Source of the DNA: an uncultured Coprococcus sp. | GTDB lineage: Bacteria; Bacillota; Clostridia; Lachnospirales; Lachnospiraceae | Length of the DNA: 12,811 bases | Direction: 5' to 3' | NCBI GenBank assembly: GCA_900548215.1 | Contig: URJI01000080.1 | Span: forward strand, 1 to 12,811 | Part shown: one piece after another, positions 6,817 through 12,811 of the stretch | Position numbering within the stretch: the stretch's first letter is position 1 | How the letters are laid out: the number at the start of each line of letters is the position of its first letter | The notes under the pieces: model-generated | Database searches by the model: none | Told to the model about the DNA's origin: nothing | Seen by the model: only the letters and a program-made list of their open reading frames with translations | Made by a program: the position numbers and the translations under genes

Positions 6817-7908
6817 TCAAACTGTCAGGTATATTTTTGCAAGATCTTCATTGAGTGTGTCAAATTCTACATGATAAGAATCGTCACCGCACTCAATATT
6901 CCCCTTCATATCCACATCTATAAATGTAGTGAAGTCCTCACCGCGATACCGCTCTCTGTACATACCGATAATATCATACCTGTCAGCCTTTCTGGCATCT
7001 ACATATGAAAGCCTTGCCGCTGCATCATATACATCTTCCTCCCTGAGTATCCTGTACCTCGTTATCGACATCTCCTCAGGGTCATACCAGGCTATGAAAT
7101 GTGGAACCCTGACATCGATCAGAGAAAAACTCAGAGAAACCATGGATTCAAGAGCAACCGACATGGAGTGTCCGTAATGCCTGCTGTCTTTTCCGTCAAG
7201 ATTCACGCATATTATAACGGGGCATGAAAGTGTCTTGGACATCTCTCTGACCATAATCTCATCCTGCCTCGCCGACAACTTCCAATGTATATTAAGCATT
7301 CTGTCACCTGGCTGATATTCTCTGATCTGATACACTTCTGATGAATCATCACCGCGTACATCTGAATAGTACACATCACTGTCAGTGACAAAATCCCTTG
7401 TCTTTTTTGTCACAGATATTGGGATAAGATAGCACTGCGGAAGCACATAGATATATGCAGTCCCGGCAACCTTCTTCCTGAAAAAGAATATGTGAAATGC
7501 ATCATATACCCTTACATCAACAGCCTTTATCTCATATCTTCCACTCACAGAAAGACTCATGTCACCTTCACACATTCCCGATCTCACATCGCTCTGCATG
7601 AAACTGCTGTGGCGCTTTTTTTTCATACCCGCTGCAGCAATTCTGAATACCGCCGATACAAATGGCACCTGTCCGCCTCTGGCATTCACAATCAACTCCG
7701 GATGGAACGTAGTATTTTTCTCCACCACCGGTATATTCATTCTCATTTTTATTTCTGTGCGGGCGTAACGTATTATAAGCCCGGCAAGAAGGCATAGCAT
7801 CATGGCAAACATGACCGCGGCCACATAAAAATAGGTTTTTTCTTTATTGATTATCCCTATATATACACATACACCCATCAGGGCAATATATATTATTCCT
7901 CGTCTCAT
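6817..7908 (-). CDS. DUF58 domain membrane protein
   Basis: Protein of 363 residues with two N-terminal membrane helices (about 5-20 and 27-47), then a soluble region. The DUF58 signature is at 186-222: GDDSSEVYQIREYQPGD followed by NIHWKLSAR and IMVRE. DUF58 proteins have a degenerate von Willebrand A-like fold and are nearly always encoded beside MoxR ATPases, whose partners they are thought to be; no enzymatic activity is established. A ribosome site AAGGA lies 7 nt before the ATG. The gene begins 20 nt after moxR and precedes the transglutaminase gene by 31 nt, the classic order for this cassette. Length and motif order are normal for the family. Confidence 0.92.
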   Translation of the reverse strand: MRRGIIYIALMGVCVYIGIINKEKTYFYVAAVMFAMMLCLLAGLIIRYARTEIKMRMNIPVVEKNTTFHPELIVNARGGQVPFVSAVFRIAAAGMKKKRHSSFMQSDVRSGMCEGDMSLSVSGRYEIKAVDVRVYDAFHIFFFRKKVAGTAYIYVLPQCYLIPISVTKKTRDFVTDSDVYYSDVRGDDSSEVYQIREYQPGDRMLNIHWKLSARQDEIMVREMSKTLSCPVIICVNLDGKDSRHYGHSMSVALESMVSLSFSLIDVRVPHFIAWYDPEEMSITRYRILREEDVYDAAARLSYVDARKADRYDIIGMYRERYRGEDFTTFIDVDMKGNIECGDDSYHVEFDTLNEDLAKIYLTV

Positions 7909-7928
7909 TATCTTTCCTTACCTGACAG

Positions 7929-8897
7929 TTACTGTCTCATGCCCTTAGCTGAACTTCTGCGTCTGACAGAAGGCTTGTACACCCTCTCCATTATATCCTT
8001 GAGAACAGCCTCAGGTGTAATGTGATTGACCCTTGCCTTTGCATTCAATATTATCCTGTGTCTTATTACATCCGTCCACACCATCTGGACATCCTCTGGT
8101 ATCACAAAATCCCTGCCGCTTATATATGCCCAGCTCTTCGCCATCTTTGTGAGAGCAATTGTACCTCTTGGGCTCACCCCAAGTTCAAGGCTTGGATTGT
8201 CTCTGGTTGCCACAACCAGCTGTCCAATATAAGAATACACATCATCGCTGACCTTTACACGCTTCACCTCGTCCCGTATCAGGCGCAGCTCATTTGCACC
8301 TATGACAGGATTCACATCGCCAAATCCATTTGCAGATGTTCTGCCTTTCACAATATCAAGCTCGTTTTCTATAGACGGATATCCAAGTTTCAGACACACC
8401 ATGAATCTGTCAAGCTGGGAATCCGGCAGGAGCTGTGTTCCCGCACTTCCGATCGGATTCTCCGTTGCAATAACTATAAATGGATCCGGCACATTATAAG
8501 TCACTCCGTCCACAGTCACATGGCCTTCCTCCATAACCTCAAGGAGTGCAGACTGGGTCTTAGGGGATGTTCTGTTGATCTCATCCGCAAGAAGAAGGTT
8601 ACACATGGCTGCTCCAGGTTTATATACGAACTGATTTGTCGATCTGTCGTACATTGTAAAACCTGTTATATCACCTGGAAGGACATCCGGTGTAAACTGG
8701 ACTCTTCTGCTCTCAAGTCCCATTGCATGGGAGAAAGCGAGAGCCATGGTAGTCTTGCCGACTCCCGGAACATCATCCATCAGAATATTGCCATTGGCTA
8801 TTATGGCTGCCATGATCTTGGCAACACATATATCCTTTCCTATGACTACTCTTTTTACCTCATCAATAACGTCTAAAACCTTCTCGTTGTAATTCAT
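7929..8897 (-). CDS. MoxR family AAA+ ATPase
   Basis: AAA+ ATPase of 322 residues. The Walker A motif is GVGKTT (45-50, K48), Walker B is LLLADEINR (101-109), sensor 1 is ATENP (144-148), an arginine-finger type segment is LLPDSQLDRF (156-165), and sensor 2 is GVSPRG (240-245). All key residues are present, so it should be active. MoxR proteins are thought to act as chaperones that mature or activate partners encoded next door, here the DUF58 and transglutaminase proteins. I chose the ATG at 8897 because GGAG lies 6-7 nt upstream; a TTG at 8909 would add four residues but has no clear ribosome site. It opens the six-gene block. The 81 nt before it hold a hairpin but no convincing promoter, so it may be transcribed from the TPR gene's promoter. 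Confidence 0.95.
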   Translation of the reverse strand: MNYNEKVLDVIDEVKRVVIGKDICVAKIMAAIIANGNILMDDVPGVGKTTMALAFSHAMGLESRRVQFTPDVLPGDITGFTMYDRSTNQFVYKPGAAMCNLLLADEINRTSPKTQSALLEVMEEGHVTVDGVTYNVPDPFIVIATENPIGSAGTQLLPDSQLDRFMVCLKLGYPSIENELDIVKGRTSANGFGDVNPVIGANELRLIRDEVKRVKVSDDVYSYIGQLVVATRDNPSLELGVSPRGTIALTKMAKSWAYISGRDFVIPEDVQMVWTDVIRHRIILNAKARVNHITPEAVLKDIMERVYKPSVRRRSSAKGMRQ

Positions 8898-8932
8898 ATC
8901 TATCTCCAATCCACTATGTTATATATGCGCAC

Positions 8933-8962
8933 TAAGGAGGAAGCTATGCGGCTTCCTCCTTA
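8933..8962 (-). repeat. Perfect 12-bp hairpin without U-tract, between the TPR gene and moxR
   Basis: TAAGGAGGAAGC and its exact complement GCTTCCTCCTTA flank a 6-nt loop. On the minus strand it lies 16 nt after the TPR stop codon and 35 nt before the moxR ATG. Neither strand has a T-run after the stem, so it is not a standard intrinsic terminator. The 5' arm contains a full Shine-Dalgarno core (AAGGAGG) and the 3' arm an anti-Shine-Dalgarno. It could be a weak terminator, an mRNA processing or stabilising element, or an attenuator that sets moxR levels relative to the TPR gene. Confidence 0.8.
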
Positions 8963-8978
8963 TAGTTATCCTGTACAT

Positions 8979-9776
8979 CTATTGTAGAAGCTTTGCTTTG
9001 ACCGTATCCAGATTGTTCAGTATCACCCTGTAGGCATCACTGTCACCATAGACATCATATAACTCAGCCGCAGCAAGTTCATAAAACTTTTGAGCATCTG
9101 TAAGATTCCCCTGCCTGTAATACACCTCAGCAAGAGCCGCAAGAGCCGCACTGTAATGTTCACCGTGTTCCCCCTTCAGCTGGTATCTTCTGACCGCTTC
9201 CCGAAGCCGATCTTCAGCCTCATCTATTCTACCGGCACGCAGAAGGCTCTCGCCTAGATTGGCGTAAGTTGTCACTATCTCGCGTCCCGCATTCTCATGA
9301 CGTTCTATGATCCTAAGGGCATCCTCCAATGCTGTGACAGCTCTGTCATAATCTCCAAGTTCCTGATACACCTGAGCAATATTGTTGTAATAGACAGCAA
9401 ACCTTACATCATACGGACTTATCTGACCATCATATATATCCTTTACTTTCCTATAGTACGCCAGAGCTTCCAGCAGATTCCCGGCTGCACAGTTAGCCTT
9501 TGCCACATTCATAAGTGTGGTTCCATATGATACTGTATCTGCCATGTCCATCTTATCAGCAAGCCTCATGATCTGCCTGCAAAAATACAAAGCCTTATCA
9601 TACTCTCCCATGGTCACATGAAAACTTATAAGTTCATTATATATAGCCAGCATAGCTTCCCTGTCTGACTCGTATTCAGCCTCACTAAGTGCCCGTGTGA
9701 GATATCTCTCAACTTCTGATATTCTGTTATCCGCAAACAACCGCTCCAAGCCACAAAAAAACCCATCTGTATCCAT
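8979..9776 (-). CDS. Tetratricopeptide repeat protein
   Basis: Soluble protein of 265 residues made almost wholly of TPR units. Clear repeats fall near 43-76 (IYNELISFHVTMGEYDKAL), 87-120 (LMNVAKANCAAGNLLEALA), 129-162 (YNNIAQVYQELGDYDRAVT), 168-201 (TYANLGESLLRAGRIDEAE) and 210-243 (LAALAEVYYRQGNLTDAQK), each with the usual Gly/Ala and Ala spacing. There is no signal peptide, membrane segment or catalytic domain, so it is probably a cytoplasmic scaffold for protein-protein contacts. The ATG at 9776 is preceded by AGAGG at 8 nt. It has its own promoter and lies upstream of the moxR block, separated by a hairpin; a link to MoxR function is plausible but not shown. Confidence 0.85.
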   Translation of the reverse strand: MDTDGFFCGLERLFADNRISEVERYLTRALSEAEYESDREAMLAIYNELISFHVTMGEYDKALYFCRQIMRLADKMDMADTVSYGTTLMNVAKANCAAGNLLEALAYYRKVKDIYDGQISPYDVRFAVYYNNIAQVYQELGDYDRAVTALEDALRIIERHENAGREIVTTYANLGESLLRAGRIDEAEDRLREAVRRYQLKGEHGEHYSAALAALAEVYYRQGNLTDAQKFYELAAAELYDVYGDSDAYRVILNNLDTVKAKLLQ

Positions 9777-9819
9777 ATTATCATCCTCTCAGCTATTGAA
9801 CATAACCTGATTTTCACAT

Positions 9820-9849
9820 ATCATAACACAGATGGCGATTCATCCGCAA
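9820..9849 (-). promoter_or_regulatory. Promoter of the TPR gene
   Basis: An extended -10 element TG-T-TATGAT (hexamer at 9825-9820, 5 of 6 to consensus) has a -35-like TTGCGG (9849-9844) at 18 nt. Transcription would start near 9813, giving a short leader before the ATG at 9776. It lies in the 94-nt gap after ldhA and may drive both the TPR gene and, by read-through of the hairpin, the moxR block. Confidence 0.6.
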
Positions 9850-9870
9850 CGCACACGAGGCTTTATTTAC

Positions 9871-10860
9871 CTATTTTACACAATTTCCGTTGTCTACATT
9901 GCCGTTTTCATAGTCCAATGCATTATCAAGAGTAGTTCTGCTTATCGCTTCAAGAGCTTCCTCTGTCAGAAATCCCTGATGAGATGTCACTATCACATTT
10001 GGAAATGAGAGAAGTCTGGCAGTAACTGAAGATTCCAGTATGTCATCCTCCCTGTTCTCAAACACATTCGGAGTCTCCTCCTCATATACATCAAGTCCTA
10101 TTCCAAAAAATTTGCGGCTTCTTATACCTGCTATCAGGTCATCTGTCTTTATAAGGGCACCCCTGGACGTGTTTACAAGTATCACGTGATCTTTCATGCA
10201 GCTTATGGTTTTCTCGTTTATCATATGATAAGTATCATCTATCAAAGGGCAGTGAAGCGATATGAGATCCGCGTTTCCAAGAAGATCTGGAAGATCCACA
10301 TATGTGGCAAAATCAAGATCAGGATTCCTGTACATATCGTAGGCTATGACTTTCATTCCAAACCCATGACAGATACGTGCCATCGCTGCGCCTATCTTAC
10401 CTGTACCGACTACCCCTGCAGTCTTGCCATAAAAATTCATACCAGTGAGCCCGGCAAGACTGAAATTGTTCTCTCTAACCCTTATATAGCTCTTATGAAG
10501 TTTACGGTTCACAGCCATTGCCAATGCCATGGCATGCTCTGCCACCGCCTCGGGTGAATACCCTGGAACTCTCATAACAGTTATATTGTTTTCAGATGCC
10601 GCAACCAGATCCACATTGTTGAAGCCTGCGCATCTCATAAGTACAAGCACAACCCCCACTTCTCCAAGCACTTTTAATACAGGTGCACTTACATCTGAAC
10701 TCACAAATGCGCAGACAGCATCGTATCCCTTTGCAAGTCTCGCCGTCCTCGGCGACAGATCCGTCTTCACATAGTCTATAACAAGTCCCGGATACTGATC
10801 CTTTATCGCATCAAAAGAATCAACATCATACTTCTTAGTATCATAAAATAATATATTCAC
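9871..10860 (-). CDS. ldhA: D-lactate dehydrogenase (LdhA type)
   Basis: NAD-dependent D-2-hydroxyacid dehydrogenase, most like fermentative LdhA, which reduces pyruvate to D-lactate and reoxidises NADH. From the GTG at 10860 it has 329 residues, the length of E. coli LdhA, and the first residues (NILFYDTKKYD) line up with KLAVYSTKQYD. Visible motifs are RCAGFNNVDL (76-85), PEAVAEHA (103-110), the Rossmann motif GVVGTGKIG (149-157), LHCPL (202-206), and the catalytic R233 (NTSRGAL), E260 (DVYEEE) and H294 (SHQGFLTEEA). An upstream ATG at 10914 would add 18 residues, but GGAGG (10873-10869) is 8 nt before the GTG and the family alignment starts there. It lies 112 nt after the histidine kinase gene; I see no convincing terminator or promoter in that gap. 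Confidence 0.93.
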   Translation of the reverse strand: MNILFYDTKKYDVDSFDAIKDQYPGLVIDYVKTDLSPRTARLAKGYDAVCAFVSSDVSAPVLKVLGEVGVVLVLMRCAGFNNVDLVAASENNITVMRVPGYSPEAVAEHAMALAMAVNRKLHKSYIRVRENNFSLAGLTGMNFYGKTAGVVGTGKIGAAMARICHGFGMKVIAYDMYRNPDLDFATYVDLPDLLGNADLISLHCPLIDDTYHMINEKTISCMKDHVILVNTSRGALIKTDDLIAGIRSRKFFGIGLDVYEEETPNVFENREDDILESSVTARLLSFPNVIVTSHQGFLTEEALEAISRTTLDNALDYENGNVDNGNCVK

Positions 10861-10972
10861 AGCCTCTACCTCCATGTAGCTCATATGCTTATCCATCACA
10901 CCAGGCTTCTTCATAGCGTGGATCGTCTGGCTTAGTATGCGTATTTTTCAGATTATTATTACCATAGTCCAA

Positions 10973-12496
10973 CTATTTGCCAGTCTTATATCTGTCACTA
11001 CCATTTGATAGTATTGCAGATAATCCCTGCGTAGGTGCTGCGCCATCGTTATTCAGTACGTTTGGCAGGGTGAGAGTAGCCTCATATATCCTGCCCTTCC
11101 TGCAGGTCAAAAATGAACCATTCATCTCCTCAGCCATCTTCTGGCAGGTAAGTGTACCTATATGCGTACTTTCAACCTTTCCAAGCTCCATATTTATGTA
11201 GTTGCGGAAGAATATCCTCACCTTTCTGCTGTCAACGCCTACACGTATATTCACAGGTTTTGTCTTGTCAGAATACTTTCGTATATTGGTGAACACATTG
11301 TCAGTGATTCTCTTCATCCCCTGTACATCAACTGATATCTCAGCTTTCCTGTCTGATATATCTATGTTGAACTGATATCCGTTCTCTCCAAGCAGAACAA
11401 CGTACTCGCCAAGCATCTGGTCGAGAAATGGTCCCACAGGAAATGTCTCCATATCAAGTTCATCATTTCCCTTGGAATATACATAGAAGTATCTGAACAT
11501 CTTGTCCGACATGGTGCGAAGCTGCTCTGCTTTCTCCGAACTCACTCTGATATACTCATCAAGTTCCTCCTGTGAGGAATATTCCTTATTCTTCATAAGT
11601 TCCAGATAACCTGTCATAACAGTGAGTGGAGTTCTTATATCATGCGCCATCGCCGTCACAAGATCACTGTTCGCCTGCCATGCTTCGCGCTCTCTGCTGA
11701 GCTGTTCTATGATAGTCTGTCTCATGGTGTCTATGTTCTGTGCCAGCATACATATCTCATCCTGCCCATGTATGGTTATAGGTCCATTCACATCAACATC
11801 CTTTATATACATGACCTCATTTGTCAGTATTCTCATCCTGTGAGTCTCTCTGCTGAAATATACAATGATGATTGCGACGAACATGATACAGCAAAGCACG
11901 AATACTGCGATCTCTCCGGCGCTCTTCACTGTCTCATCAGAGTAATCAACTATACATACATCAAACACTCCATCCTTGAACAACACCGGGTAAAAATTGT
12001 AATCATACTCCACATCACCCATGCTGTAATCCTTACCTGAATTCTCAGTATCGGATGTGGTTGAACCGTCTTTGTCACTCCTGCGTATCTTTCTTATCGT
12101 TCCCGAAGAATCCTGTATCAGGATAATGACTTCTCCCGTATCCGAATTGGTTATTATATATTTGTATGCCCCCATCTTCTGGATCATCCAGCCAGAATCA
12201 AACACCATATCATTGTTGTTGTATATCATGATATATACATCACCGTGCTGTTCCTGCCATGATCTGAGTGCCCTGGAATCCGTTGATTTCAAAGAATGCG
12301 CCGTCACGTATGATGCAAAACTCTGTATCTGCTTTGCCGAACGGCGCGACGTATGATCAGAGCTCATATACACAGACGACACATATCTATCAAGCAGAAA
12401 CATTCCTCCAAAGAATGTCAGTATGGCTATGACAAGTCCCAGAACTATCACTATGAGAAGCTTAACTCTCAGTGTTCTCCTGAATGTCTTGTCCAT
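10973..12496 (-). CDS. Sensor histidine kinase, two-component system
   Basis: Membrane sensor kinase of 507 residues. It has one membrane segment at 12-35, an extracellular sensor region (36-195) with a polar Ser/Asp/Lys-rich stretch near 130-160, a second segment at 196-214, and a HAMP-like linker to about 268. The dimerisation domain has the H-box AMAHDIRTPL (282-291), with phospho-acceptor H285. The ATPase domain has N-box residues N400 and N404 (DNVFTNIRKYSD). The usual DxGxG and GxGLGL boxes are replaced by IFFRNYIN (428-435) and THIGTLTCQKMAEEMNG (444-460), a divergent form, with a low-complexity C-terminal tail after LTLPNV. The ATG is 1 nt after the stop of the response regulator, so the two are co-translated and should be cognate. 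The signal is unknown. Confidence 0.93.
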   Translation of the reverse strand: MDKTFRRTLRVKLLIVIVLGLVIAILTFFGGMFLLDRYVSSVYMSSDHTSRRSAKQIQSFASYVTAHSLKSTDSRALRSWQEQHGDVYIMIYNNNDMVFDSGWMIQKMGAYKYIITNSDTGEVIILIQDSSGTIRKIRRSDKDGSTTSDTENSGKDYSMGDVEYDYNFYPVLFKDGVFDVCIVDYSDETVKSAGEIAVFVLCCIMFVAIIIVYFSRETHRMRILTNEVMYIKDVDVNGPITIHGQDEICMLAQNIDTMRQTIIEQLSREREAWQANSDLVTAMAHDIRTPLTVMTGYLELMKNKEYSSQEELDEYIRVSSEKAEQLRTMSDKMFRYFYVYSKGNDELDMETFPVGPFLDQMLGEYVVLLGENGYQFNIDISDRKAEISVDVQGMKRITDNVFTNIRKYSDKTKPVNIRVGVDSRKVRIFFRNYINMELGKVESTHIGTLTCQKMAEEMNGSFLTCRKGRIYEATLTLPNVLNNDGAAPTQGLSAILSNGSDRYKTGK

Positions 12497-12497
12497 A

Positions 12498-12811
12498 TCA
12501 GTCTACCTGATAACCCTTTCCATATATGGTTCTTATTATCTCCGGCTGTGCCGAGTTATCCTCTATCTTCTGGCGAAGTCTTAAGATGTGTACCATGACT
12601 GTATTAGACGATGACGGAAGATATTTTTCCTGCCATATATTCTCATACAAAGCTTCCAGAGACCACGGCTGGCCTTTGTGCTCCACAAGGAAAAACAAAA
12701 GTGCATACTCCTTATCAGTGAGTTTGACCGGTTCACCATTCTTTGTAACTATTCTCTTAAATGAATCAATGCTGATATTTCCAACTGTTATGTTCTTTGG
12801 ATCTGTCTCAT
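12498..12811 (-). CDS. OmpR/PhoB-family response regulator, C-terminal part
   Basis: About 104 codons are visible, and the gene continues past the right edge. They encode the winged-helix DNA-binding domain of the OmpR/PhoB class: a short beta-sheet start (NITVGNISIDSFKRIVT), KLTDKEYALLFFL for the first helix region, the recognition-helix region SSNTVMVHILRLRQKIE, and the wing IIRTIYGKGYQVD. The frame stays open to 12811, so the TTG at 12698 is internal and not the start. The receiver domain with its phospho-accepting Asp must lie outside the window. The stop TGA is separated by one base from the histidine kinase ATG. Its targets are unknown; the nearby ldhA and TPR genes are possible but unproven. 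Confidence 0.95.
   Translation of the reverse strand, partial: ETDPKNITVGNISIDSFKRIVTKNGEPVKLTDKEYALLFFLVEHKGQPWSLEALYENIWQEKYLPSSSNTVMVHILRLRQKIEDNSAQPEIIRTIYGKGYQVD

Noticed and set aside
7924..7936. Palindrome GACAGT-T-ACTGTC over the moxR stop codon, as a possible operator
   Set aside because: It is 13 bp, inside a gene junction without promoter signals, and short enough to occur by chance.
8022..8876. Long open frame of 284 codons on the plus strand opposite moxR
   Set aside because: Its product has no recognisable domain and is rich in Cys, His and Ser in the manner of an antisense frame; the minus-strand frame has every MoxR motif. No plus-strand ribosome site or promoter stands out.
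10876..10972. Possible ldhA promoter in the gap after the histidine kinase gene (TTGGAC, CATACT)
   Set aside because: No pair of -35 and -10 hexamers with 16-18 nt spacing reaches a reasonable match.

Overview
The window looks like a chromosomal segment from a Gram-positive anaerobe of the class Clostridia, most likely Lachnospiraceae. This is an inference from four things: the T-box leader on thrS, strong AAGGAGG-type ribosome sites, heavy use of ATA and AGA codons, and a fermentative D-lactate dehydrogenase. Every gene I can support lies on the minus strand, so transcription runs from high to low coordinates. I see no IS element, phage gene, CRISPR array, tRNA or rRNA.

Right to left, the layout is as follows. 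(1) 12811-10973: a two-component system. The 3' part of an OmpR/PhoB-type response regulator is cut by the window edge and is followed one base later by its sensor histidine kinase. (2) 10860-9871: a 329-residue D-lactate dehydrogenase of the LdhA type. (3) 9849-8979: a promoter and a TPR-repeat protein. (4) 8962-8933: a perfect 12-bp hairpin without a U-tract. (5) 8897-2424: a tight six-gene block of moxR (AAA+ ATPase), a DUF58 protein, a membrane transglutaminase, azlC, azlD and an LD-carboxypeptidase. Gaps between genes are -1 to 32 nt, so the block is probably one transcript. (6) 2351-191: a promoter, a threonine T-box riboswitch and thrS, closed by a strong intrinsic terminator at 160-128. 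(7) 93-1: the first 31 codons of an unidentified gene leaving the window.

The MoxR-DUF58-transglutaminase trio is a widespread cassette thought to act at the cell envelope. Here it shares a transcript with a branched-chain amino acid exporter (AzlCD) and a peptidoglycan LD-carboxypeptidase, which suggests an envelope or peptide-processing role for the whole unit (inference). thrS is controlled separately by tRNA-Thr charging through the T-box, with an ACC specifier codon. Most of the window is conventional. The points most worth a second look are the non-consensus T-box bulge and second leader hairpin before thrS, a hairpin between the Shine-Dalgarno and start codon of the carboxypeptidase gene, the repeat-bearing tail of AzlC, the U-less hairpin before moxR, and the degenerate ATP-lid region of the histidine kinase.
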